Of a stretch of DNA of 64,000 nt, positions 44,235-51,417 are shown one piece after another. Position 1 is the stretch's first letter. Each line of letters starts with the position of its first letter. Under the pieces are notes generated by a model. That model was not told the origin of the DNA. It saw nothing but the letters and a program-made list of their open reading frames with translations, and ran no database searches. A program made the translations under genes and the position numbers. The stretch comes from CAWELS01 sp964468205 (GTDB taxonomy: Bacteria > Acidobacteriota > Terriglobia > Bryobacterales > Bryobacteraceae). Location: positions 124,001 to 188,000 of the forward strand of contig CAYXVG010000001.1 of the NCBI GenBank assembly GCA_964468205.1. Reading direction: 5' to 3'.

Positions 44235-45133
44235 AAGAGATTGTGATTCTGAGTGGTAAGGGCGGAACGGGCAAGACGACCATTACCGGCGCCTTCGCGG
44301 CCCTGGCCACGCCGGTGGTGCTTGCAGACTGCGACGTGGACGCGGCCGACTTGCATTTGATTCTCTCACCGGAAGGGACGGATTCCCACCCGTTTTATGG
44401 CGGGAAGAGAGCTCGTATCGACCCGGCGCTATGCGACGAGTGCGGCAACTGTTTGGAACTCTGCCGGTTCGAGGCCATTCGCTCCAGCCAAGCCGGGTAT
44501 CGTATCGATGACGCTTTCTGCGAAGGCTGCGGCGTTTGCGCGCGGTTCTGTCCCCGCGAGGCTATTGTGATGCGGGAGAAGCTGAGCGGAGAGTGGTATC
44601 ACTCCAGGACGCGTTTCGGGACCATGCTGCACGCGAAGCTGGCGCCGGCAGAGGAGAATTCCGGTAAGCTGGTTTCCGCCGTGCGCTCTCAAGCGCGCTT
44701 GGCCGCCGAGGCGGAGGGAATCGGCACAATACTCATTGACGGACCGCCGGGGACCGGTTGTCCCGCGATTGCTGCCCTTACGGGCGCTGATGTGATAGTT
44801 CTCGTAACGGAGCCGACGAAGTCGGCATACCATGACCTGAGGCGCGTATCAGAGCTGGCCGGCCACTTTCAGATACCGCAAGCGGTGGTGATCAACAAGA
44901 ATGATCTGAACCCGCGGATTTCCAAGGAAATTGCAGAATTCGCGGCTCGCGAGGATATTCCGGTAATCGGATCGCTGCCCTACGACGCGGCTCCGACGGA
45001 GGCGCAGATGCAAGGCAAGACCGTGATGGAACTCCCTGGCAACGAATTTACCTGGCGCCTCGAAGATGCGTGGCGCAATTTGACGGAATTGCTGACGCGG
45101 CGCGAGGCCGCCCTGGCAATTCTACGAAACTAA
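44231..45133 (+). CDS. MinD-type ATPase with inserted double 4Fe-4S ferredoxin domain, copy 2
   Basis: 300 residues, ATG overlapping the previous stop (ATGA). Walker A is ILSGKGGTGKTT, followed by LADCDVDAADLHL. The ferredoxin insert has CDECGNCLELC and CEGCGVCARFCP. LIDGPPGTGCPAI and LVTEPTKSAYHDL complete the ATPase. It is a diverged partner of copy 1, and the two probably form a heterodimer (inference from the constant pairing of such genes). It is followed after 18 bp by the second NifX-like gene, with AAGGAGAG as ribosome site. Confidence 0.93.
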   Translation: MKEIVILSGKGGTGKTTITGAFAALATPVVLADCDVDAADLHLILSPEGTDSHPFYGGKRARIDPALCDECGNCLELCRFEAIRSSQAGYRIDDAFCEGCGVCARFCPREAIVMREKLSGEWYHSRTRFGTMLHAKLAPAEENSGKLVSAVRSQARLAAEAEGIGTILIDGPPGTGCPAIAALTGADVIVLVTEPTKSAYHDLRRVSELAGHFQIPQAVVINKNDLNPRISKEIAEFAAREDIPVIGSLPYDAAPTEAQMQGKTVMELPGNEFTWRLEDAWRNLTELLTRREAALAILRN

Positions 45134-45151
45134 AACAAGGAGAGATAGTTC

Positions 45152-45517
45152 ATGCGTATTGCAGTGCCGTTGGCGGCAGGCAGGCTTTCAGCCCATTTTG
45201 GCCATTGCGAAGAGTTCGCGATTCTCGATGTGGACGCGGAGGCAAGGAACATTCTTGAGCACCGGAGCATTCCCGCTCCACCGCACGTGCCAGGCATGCT
45301 TCCCGGATGGTTACAGGAGCAGGGCGTGCACAAGGTGATCGCCGGCGGCATGGGCGGCCGGGCGTTGCAGCTCTTCGCCGCGCAGTCGATCGAGGTCTTC
45401 ACCGGTGCTCCAGAAATGGACGCCGCAACGCTGGTGCGCCAGTACCTGGAAGGGCAGCTCGCCTCCACCGGGAATACTTGCGGCCACGATGGCCACGGTC
45501 ACGACTGCGGTCATTAG
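45152..45517 (+). CDS. NifX / orange-protein-like protein, copy 2, with His/Cys-rich tail
   Basis: 121 residues. MRIAVPLAAGRLSAHFGHCEEF and GGMGGRALQLFAAQSIEVFTG define the PF02579-type fold. Unlike copy 1, it ends in a metal-binding tail, NTCGHDGHGHDCGH, with two Cys and five His. The tail suggests that this protein captures or stores a transition metal such as Cu, Ni or Zn for the cluster made by the operon (inference). The preceding AAGGAGAG is a strong ribosome site. Confidence 0.92.
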   Translation: MRIAVPLAAGRLSAHFGHCEEFAILDVDAEARNILEHRSIPAPPHVPGMLPGWLQEQGVHKVIAGGMGGRALQLFAAQSIEVFTGAPEMDAATLVRQYLEGQLASTGNTCGHDGHGHDCGH

Positions 45518-45525
45518 ATGAGTAC

Positions 45526-45552
45526 AGCGGGCCGGCGGCATTCCGGCCCGCT
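45526..45552. terminator. Strong hairpin between the NifX-like gene and padR
   Basis: AGCGGGCCGG, loop CGGCATT, CCGGCCCGCT: a perfect 10-bp stem 8 nt after the stop of the NifX-like gene. No T-run follows directly (TTTTT only near 45571). It may terminate poorly, stabilise the upstream message, or lower padR expression. Confidence 0.55.
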
Positions 45553-45584
45553 CCTCTGCAATAGCGCGAATTTTTGGGGGCAGC

Positions 45585-45971
45585 ATGCCACGGAGAATGT
45601 GTAAGCGTCACGGGCGGGGGAGGCCCTGCACGTGCGCAATGGGCAACGTATACCGGTTTCTGGAGCCTGTTTTGCTCTGGATGCTGAAGAAGAAGGGGCG
45701 CTCGTACGGTTACGATCTGGCCGCGAGCATGCCGGAGTACGCTTTGACGGACGCGGCGTTGGACCGGGGCGCACTCTACCGGACGCTGCGGCAGTTGGAA
45801 GAGGCAGGGCACGTGGAATCGAAGTGGGACGTGGAGGGAAGCGGTCCGGCGCGCCGCGTGTACTCGTTGACCCCGAGCGGAGTGGAGCACCTGGACGAAT
45901 GGGCGGAAGTGCTCGGCAACCTGTCCCGGTCAATGTCACAATTCGTCGCGGACGTGCGGTCATCCCCATGA
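45585..45971 (+). CDS. PadR-family transcriptional regulator with Cys-rich N-terminus
   Basis: 128 residues. The winged helix is typical of PadR: LEPVLLWMLKKKGRSYGYDLA, DRGALYRTLRQLEEAGHVES, and GPARRVYSLTPSGVEHLDEW. The N-terminal extension MPRRMCKRHGRGRPCTCAM carries three Cys and a His and could bind a metal or Fe-S cluster. It ends the metal-cluster operon, 67 bp after the NifX-like gene with a hairpin between. It is the obvious candidate to bind the palindrome at 42679-42699 and so regulate both arms of the locus (inference). Confidence 0.92.
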   Translation: MPRRMCKRHGRGRPCTCAMGNVYRFLEPVLLWMLKKKGRSYGYDLAASMPEYALTDAALDRGALYRTLRQLEEAGHVESKWDVEGSGPARRVYSLTPSGVEHLDEWAEVLGNLSRSMSQFVADVRSSP

Positions 45972-46121
45972 GGCGGCAGGCCGGCGAACCGGGAGGAGGC
46001 AAAGGTGCAGGAATCTCTTAACTGGAATCATGCCTTCGGTTGTCGAATCCACGATTCAACTGGTTCACGCTGATCGCACTTCGGAGTACCATGAACTCAA
46101 AAATTCGGCAAAATACTAAGC

Positions 46122-47082
46122 ATGCGTGGTCGATGGAAACAACCGGCTCCTTCCTGTTACCGGTTTGGATCACATGGAGTTGCACGCCCTGCCTGGAGAG
46201 CCCGAGTTTCTCTGATCACGCTGCTACTACCGTTCTGGATATGCCTCGGAATCGACGTCTGCGCTGGTCAGACGTCCGCTATCACATCTCAACTGATCGA
46301 GTATCGGGCTCCTCAAGTGGATGCGGTGGAGATCGTCTGGGGGATAGACAACTGGCAGCCCGCGCCGTCAGAGTATCTACCCCCGCAGAGCTATCGGATA
46401 GACGCGCTCACACATACTACGATGCAGCGGGCGGGAGACGCCTTTATTATCGAGCTTTCGGTCCCAGAAGGAACTCACTTGGTCTACTGCTTTCGCGTTA
46501 CCGAAGCCGAAGACCCGAACTTGCTCGATTTCTGGGATACAGGCGCTGAAAACAGTGAAAACTACCATACCATCGCCGGCCGCGAAGAGAGGGTTGCGAT
46601 CTCAGCGAACCTGAGCGTCACGCGCGAAGCATCACCAAGCCCCGCTTGGCTGCGCCACGAAGGTATTCGCCGGCTGCATGCTGCTCTTTGCCGCGCTGTG
46701 GCTGGTTTCCCGGACACTCAGGACGCGAAGGGCTTCAGAGCCAACCGAGGTGCAGAAGATTGCCCTAGCGGGCGCCAGCCTCTTCCTTCTCCTGGTCCCG
46801 CTCCGTTTGGAGATAGTTGGGGCGGAAGCATCAAACGGGTCGAGTCCGATTCGTTGGTTCGGTCACGAACGCACCAATTACTTTTCACCATGGTCTGATG
46901 TGTTATCGGGCTTCCGTGATGAGCGGTTCAAGTACATTTACAAGGCCACCAACCGGACGGACGAACTATACGATCTTCTCGTTGATCCTGATGAATTGAA
47001 GAATTTTGCGGTCTCGGACCCGGCGAAGTTAATGAGGGCGCGCCGTGAACTCGTTTCCTGGTTGCGATATCACGAAGGTTAG
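46122..47082 (+). pseudogene. Broken membrane sulfatase-type gene (frameshift and lost catalytic core)
   Basis: The first frame (from ATG 46122) encodes a membrane or signal segment (VSLITLLLPFWICLGI) and a beta-sandwich like carbohydrate-binding or early-set domains (VEIVWGIDNWQPAP, VPEGTHLVYCFRVTE), up to about 46660. It then continues, after a +1 shift, as VFAGCMLLFAALWLVSRTL and a second hydrophobic segment (IALAGASLFLLLVPLRLEIV). This joins straight to a sulfatase C-terminus (GFRDERFKYIYKATNRTDEL, LYDLLVDPDELKNF). The ~300-400 residue catalytic part is missing, so the gene is dead. The second frame alone (46678-47082) might still be translated. Confidence 0.75.
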
Positions 47083-47194
47083 ATGCGACCGCTGCTCGAA
47101 GCCCCCCGGTGACAGTGATTCTCAGACGATATGCGGCAGGCCGCACGAGGTTACTGAGCGACGGATGTGGCCGATGCTTGACGGGGAGACTGTC

Positions 47195-48511
47195 TCACTC
47201 CGCAGCCAGCGAATAGCGAACGATTTCCTTGTCGTTGCGGACAACGATGTGCCGGTTCGCGTAAGCCGGATGCGACCAGTGGACGGCGCCGAGCTCGCGG
47301 CGGCGGCTCAACGGCTGGGTCGGCTCGATGAGCCTGGTGCGGTCGATCTCCTGATAGCCGTCCGGCGACAACCTGGCGATGATGAGCTCGCCGCGGTCGT
47401 TGTTGATGAAGTAGCGGTCCCGGTTCTTGACGATCTGGGCGGAGGCCCATCGAGTCTTCTCGACGGTCACCTCCATCGTCTCCCACACCCGTTCGCCGGT
47501 GCGCGCGTTGAGACAGCGGAACTGGCCAAAGCTGCAGATGCCGTAGATGTAGTCGCCGTCAATGACCGGTGTGGTGATCAGGGAGTGGAGGCCGTCGGTC
47601 TTTATTATGTCGTCACTATGCCCGCGCCAGAGCAACTCGGCTTGGGGGCTCGCCGGATCGAGGCGAAACATTCGCGAACCCTCGTGTATGGCGGAAATGA
47701 GAAGAAGCTGCCCTTTTTGAACCGGTGTGGCAACCGTCACGCCGTTATGAACCTTCATCGGGTGCTCCCAAAAGATCTTTCCGCTACGGGGATCGAGGGA
47801 GGACACGGCCGAAGGGTGCCAAATAATCAACTGGCGCGTGTCCCCGGCTTCGACCAGGAATGGCGGGTTGTAGCCGGTGCCGCCGCCGGAGGGGAGAGCC
47901 CGCCAGAGTTCCTTGCCGGTCAACTTGTCAAACGAGACAACTTTCGCGCCGCGAGCGCCGCCCACGAGGCAGAATAGTCGGTTGCCATCGACAAGCGGAG
48001 CGCCGACCATGCCCCAGGGCGGCAGCTCGGCATCGAAATCCTTGAGGTAATCCACCTCCCAGAGGGTTTCACCCGTCTCGACATCGTGACAGGACAGGTT
48101 GCCCATCGCCCCGAGCGCGTAGACACGGCCGCCGTCGACGGTGGGCGTCGCGCGCGGTCCGAGGTCATAGTGCAGCCCGGCGTAGGTTAAGGGTCTGTTG
48201 CGCTCCCAGAGAACCTCGCCGCTGCGCTCGTCGAGGCAGAGGACCCGCTCCACGCCCTGGCGGCCTTCTCCGGGCGTGAAGTCAGTGACGAAGACCCGCC
48301 CGCCGGCGACGGCCGGACCCGCGTAACCGCGCCCGATCGGGACTCTCCACGAAACCTTGAGTCCGTCCTCGGGGAATCGCTCCAGGATGCCCGTCTCGTT
48401 CCACTCACCCCGGCGCCCCTCGCCGCGCCATTGCGGCCAATCATCGGCCCATGAAGGAAGCTCGCAGGCAAGGAACAGAAGCAGAATGGCAGTGTTCCAG
48501 TAGTGTTTCAT
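47195..48511 (-). CDS. Exported PQQ-like beta-propeller protein
   Basis: 438 residues with a signal peptide (MKHYWNTAILLLFLACELPSWA). The mature protein opens with DDWPQWRGEGRRGEWNETG, the usual start of this outer-membrane or periplasmic group, then repeats of PQQ-type blades: DERSGEVLWERN, DVETGETLWEVDYL, DKLTGKELWRAL, DPRSGKIFWEHP, NARTGERVWETM. No quinoprotein dehydrogenase catalytic residues can be identified, so it is probably a binding or scaffold propeller as in BamB-like proteins of Acidobacteria and Planctomycetes. Monocistronic, it ends just after the convergent sulfatase pseudogene. Confidence 0.88.
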   Translation of the reverse strand: MKHYWNTAILLLFLACELPSWADDWPQWRGEGRRGEWNETGILERFPEDGLKVSWRVPIGRGYAGPAVAGGRVFVTDFTPGEGRQGVERVLCLDERSGEVLWERNRPLTYAGLHYDLGPRATPTVDGGRVYALGAMGNLSCHDVETGETLWEVDYLKDFDAELPPWGMVGAPLVDGNRLFCLVGGARGAKVVSFDKLTGKELWRALPSGGGTGYNPPFLVEAGDTRQLIIWHPSAVSSLDPRSGKIFWEHPMKVHNGVTVATPVQKGQLLLISAIHEGSRMFRLDPASPQAELLWRGHSDDIIKTDGLHSLITTPVIDGDYIYGICSFGQFRCLNARTGERVWETMEVTVEKTRWASAQIVKNRDRYFINNDRGELIIARLSPDGYQEIDRTRLIEPTQPLSRRRELGAVHWSHPAYANRHIVVRNDKEIVRYSLAAE

Positions 48512-48589
48512 GTGCGTATCGCCTCGGGGGATGGAATCTCCCGACGAGATTTGACCCAGAAGGCCCAGCGTATCACGGAATAGGAGGAG

Positions 48590-48684
48590 TGGCGGAAGCT
48601 AGTGGGAGTCGAACCCACCGGCGGCGCGGAACGCCGCCCACTGGTTTTGAAGACCATGCCCAGCACCGGCCAGAACTAGCTTCC
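48590..48684 (-). tRNA. selC: Selenocysteine tRNA, anticodon UCA
   Basis: 95 nt on the minus strand with the special tRNA-Sec architecture: 8-bp acceptor GGAAGCTA/TAGCTTCC, discriminator G and encoded CCA; 6-bp D-stem TCTGGC/GCTGGG with tetraloop CGGT; anticodon loop CTTCAAA (anticodon TCA); 7-bp variable arm GGCGGCG/CGCCGCC with loop TTCCG; and T-arm GTGGG TTCGACT CCCAC. The anticodon stem has four Watson-Crick pairs followed by an A-G mismatch. It inserts selenocysteine at UGA. Its neighbours are not sel genes. Confidence 0.93.
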
Positions 48685-48787
48685 AACACGATCTTAACAT
48701 TCGTGTTGCAGCCGGCTGCGCGCGGCAAACGGGCGTGGTTGCGGCGGGTAGAGCCGGATTACTGTTCCGGGCGTGTGACAATGGGGT

Positions 48788-49405
48788 TTGAACCTGGAAG
48801 CGGCAATTCTGAACGTTTCTCTCTTGTGGCTGTTGACGACGCCGCACGAGTTCGCTCACGCTTGGGCAGCGGTGAAACTGGGCGATGATACGCCCCGGCG
48901 GGAGGGGAGGCTGACCCTCCATCCGCTGGCGCACGTGGACTGGGTGGGGACCCTGATCCTGCCAGCGGTCACTTCGCTGATGAGCGGCGGGTTTCTGGGT
49001 TGGGGCCGGCCGGTCAACACCAATCCCGGGAGTCTGCGGTACGGCCTGAACGGGCTGGCGCTAGTGGCTCTGGCCGGGCCGGCGAGCAATGTCGTCTTCG
49101 CCGTCATCCTGGCGGGGATTGCGCTGGCGACGGCTGGCGTTGCGCAACCCTTGGCCGAGTATTGCGCCCATGGGGTATTTCTCAGTCTCTACTTGGGGAT
49201 CTTCAACATGCTGCCGGTCCCGCCTCTGGACGGCTCGAAGCTGCTGCTCGCCGCCCGGCTTCCCGTGTCGCTCTACTCCGAGCTGGCACGGTTCGGCTTC
49301 CTGCTGCTCATCGTGGCGTTCGCCGTCACGGACCTCGGCTCCTACATGGCCGCGCTTGCAGTTGACGGTACGGGAATGATCTTCGGGCTGCTGCGGCGCG
49401 CTTGA
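48788..49405 (+). CDS. Site-2 protease-like (M50) membrane metalloprotease
   Basis: 205 residues. The zinc motif HExxH is present as TTPHEFAHAWAAV near 20, and the second zinc ligand region is FNMLPVPPLDGSK near 145. Four to six hydrophobic segments surround them, consistent with the small, PDZ-less M50 type found in many bacteria. It would cleave membrane-embedded substrates; which ones is unknown. The start is TTG at 48788 (no ATG is available ahead of the HExxH). An upstream ATG at 48781 is in another frame. It lies close to the divergent tRNA-Sec. Confidence 0.87.
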   Translation: MNLEAAILNVSLLWLLTTPHEFAHAWAAVKLGDDTPRREGRLTLHPLAHVDWVGTLILPAVTSLMSGGFLGWGRPVNTNPGSLRYGLNGLALVALAGPASNVVFAVILAGIALATAGVAQPLAEYCAHGVFLSLYLGIFNMLPVPPLDGSKLLLAARLPVSLYSELARFGFLLLIVAFAVTDLGSYMAALAVDGTGMIFGLLRRA

Positions 49406-49713
49406 GATCCGCGGAGCGAACACACTGGCTTCGCCCTCCCGCCCGGGCGACAGAGGCGGCTGGAAGGGCCCGACGGCGCCGATTCCGGAGGCGATGAGCG
49501 CGAATGCGCGAGGCGAAACCCGATTTTGAAGACGGGGACGAGCCATGGTCCTTTCTAGATCCAGATGCGCGGATTCACCCACCTTGACGGGTGGGCGCGG
49601 GATATGTCGCGGTAGGCGGTCAGAGGCGGCCTCAAGAATTTATATTATTTTCAATACCTTACACGGGAACAGACGCTGGCAGACGAATTGCAGAAGAAGA
49701 GAGTGGAGTAAAT
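49406..49713. other. Intergenic region with a short hairpin upstream of the ferredoxin gene
   Basis: 308 bp with no supported gene. CCCACC and GGTGGG (49578-49595) form a 6-bp hairpin around TTGACG without a T-run, perhaps a weak terminator for the protease gene. AT-rich sequence (49638-49670) precedes the ferredoxin and probably holds its promoter. Confidence 0.4.
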
Positions 49714-49968
49714 ATGGCATACGTTATTGTTGACACTTGCACTAAAGACAACCTGTGTGTGGAAGCTTGCCCGGTGGACTGCATTAAGCCACTGGAAGAC
49801 GAGGAAGGCTACGAAGAGGCCGAACAGCTCTACATCCATCCGGAAGAGTGCATCGACTGTGGCGCATGCGTTCCCGTTTGCCCGACTGAGTCCATCTACG
49901 AGTTGGACGAGGTCCCTGAAGACAAGCAGGAATTCATTCAAATGAACGCCGCCTATTTCGGCCTGTAG
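49714..49968 (+). CDS. 7Fe/8Fe-type ferredoxin
   Basis: 84 residues, ATG 49714, GGAG about 7 nt upstream. Eight Cys: C9, C15, C19, C23 (DTCTKDNLCVEACPVDC) and C46, C49, C52, C56 (ECIDCGACVPVCPTESI). The second set is a standard 4Fe-4S motif. The first has CxxxxxCxxxCxxxC spacing, like FdxA-type 3Fe-4S/4Fe-4S ferredoxins but with 5 residues in place of the usual 7 between the first two Cys. It is highly acidic, as is usual for ferredoxins. It carries electrons in the cytoplasm; no partner enzyme is adjacent. The next 268 bp hold no gene. Confidence 0.92.
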   Translation: MAYVIVDTCTKDNLCVEACPVDCIKPLEDEEGYEEAEQLYIHPEECIDCGACVPVCPTESIYELDEVPEDKQEFIQMNAAYFGL

Positions 49969-50236
49969 TCCTGTTGCTACGCGGATTGCCTGGGCTTGCA
50001 TGCGGTAATAAGCCAGGGGGCTGGCAAACCGGCGGAAAACAGACCAAGTTCCGAGACGCATTCCTCCAGGGCTCCGGCTTCGGCCGGCGGGTGGAGGTGT
50101 GTCCAGTTCCCGCCGCATGCGCAAAGCCGGCTGAACCTGGCGGGATTCCCAATTTGACCCGGACGCTTTCTTTCAGAAACACTGGGAAGAATCTCTTGCA
50201 GGGATAAGCTACTGGAGCGAAGTCGAGGAATTCACA

Positions 50237-51031
50237 TTGTCTGAAGCCGGGAATCAGGCCCCTCTCATCGAATATCGGAATGTCACGATCTCGCGCGGCG
50301 AGATCAATGCGCTCAATGGTCTCACGATGTCAATCGGGATTGGGGAACACGTCGCGATACTCGGCCCGAACGGCTCGGGCAAATCGAGCCTGATCAAGAC
50401 GATTACGCGGGAGCTTTATCCCCGGCTCGATCCGCATTCGTACCTGAAGATACTGGGACGGTCGGATTGGAACGTCTTCGAGCTGCGGCCGTTGCTCGGG
50501 ATCGTCTCGAATGACCTGTTGGCCCGGTGCGCGCGCGATTTCAGCGGGCGTGAGATTGTACTGTCCGGCTTCTTCTCGGCCGTCGGGCTCTCGCCGCACC
50601 ACGAGGTGACCCCGGAGATGGAGGAAAAGACAGACGAAGTGCTTCGCCTGCTCGATATTTCCCATCTCTCCTCCCGCCGGATGAGCCGGCTCTCGAGCGG
50701 AGAGGCACGGCGAATGCTAATCGCCCGCGCGCTGGTCCATAACCCAAAGGCTCTGGTTCTCGACGAACCTGGAGCCAGTCTGGATTTGCGGGCAACGTAC
50801 GAGTTGCGGAATATTCTCCGGCGAATTGCCGCCTCGGGCGTCGGTCTGATCATGGTCACTCACGATCTTCACGACATCATCCCGGAGATTGAACGGGTGA
50901 TTTTGCTCAAAGACGGGCGGGTATTCGCCGATGGGCCGAAGGACGAGTTGCTCGACTCGGAACTCCTGTCGAGCCTGTTCGGCCGCCCGTTCGAGGTAGT
51001 CCGGAGAGACGGCTACTACCATCTTTGGTAA
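50237..51031 (+). CDS. ABC-type ATPase, ModF/PhrA-like, without permease
   Basis: 264 residues from a TTG start, with GAGG 8 nt upstream. It has the full set of ABC motifs: Walker A GPNGSGKSS near 43, signature RLSSGEARRML near 155, Walker B ALVLDEPGASLD, and H-loop MVTHDLHDI. Single-domain molybdate-type ATPases without permease, like this one, have been called ModF/PhrA-like, with a poorly known role. There are no adjacent membrane or binding-protein genes in the operon, since the following cupin gene is convergent. A transport role is therefore uncertain. Confidence 0.87.
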   Translation: MSEAGNQAPLIEYRNVTISRGEINALNGLTMSIGIGEHVAILGPNGSGKSSLIKTITRELYPRLDPHSYLKILGRSDWNVFELRPLLGIVSNDLLARCARDFSGREIVLSGFFSAVGLSPHHEVTPEMEEKTDEVLRLLDISHLSSRRMSRLSSGEARRMLIARALVHNPKALVLDEPGASLDLRATYELRNILRRIAASGVGLIMVTHDLHDIIPEIERVILLKDGRVFADGPKDELLDSELLSSLFGRPFEVVRRDGYYHLW

Positions 51032-51043
51032 GACCGGACGTCT

Positions 51044-51406
51044 CTACTCGTCGCGGTGGACCGTATCCGGGGAGAAGGCGGGGACACACACGGCGATGTA
51101 TTCCGTGCCCTCGCCGGACGGAGTGCTATACCGGATCCACTCGCCGGCTCTCGCGATCACGGCCTGACCGGCCCGGACATCGATGATTCCTCCCCGGTGT
51201 TCCACCCGGAGCGTGCCGTTCAGCACAAGGGTGAACTCGTCGAATTCCGGAGTTTGCCCCGGTTCCTCCCATCCGGCGGGACTTCGCATTCGGGCCACGC
51301 TGACAGCGCTATCGCCCGAATTGACGCGCCCGGCGAATTCTTCGATGATTTTGGGTTTGTTTCCGGAGGCGGTGATGCGCGACGGCGTTTCAATTAGTTG
51401 GGGCAT
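51044..51406 (-). CDS. Cupin-fold protein
   Basis: 120 residues with AAGGAG 8 nt before ATG. The beta-barrel cupin signature is readable as FDEFTLVLNGTLRVEHRGG and VRAGQAVIARAGEWIRYS, but the usual H-x-H ... E of motif 1 is EFDEF, so the metal site is altered or absent. It may bind a small molecule or act as an ethanolamine-utilization EutQ-like or quercetinase-like fold. It lies 11 bp downstream of the ABC permease gene and could be co-transcribed with it. Function unknown. Confidence 0.8.
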   Translation of the reverse strand: MPQLIETPSRITASGNKPKIIEEFAGRVNSGDSAVSVARMRSPAGWEEPGQTPEFDEFTLVLNGTLRVEHRGGIIDVRAGQAVIARAGEWIRYSTPSGEGTEYIAVCVPAFSPDTVHRDE

Positions 51407-51417
51407 GGGATGACTCC

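Noticed and set aside
42717..45517. Nitrogenase cofactor (nif) function for the NifX-like genes
   Set aside because: No nifH, nifD, nifK, nifB, nifE or nifN is present. The company of MinD/ferredoxin ATPases fits orange-protein-type loci better.
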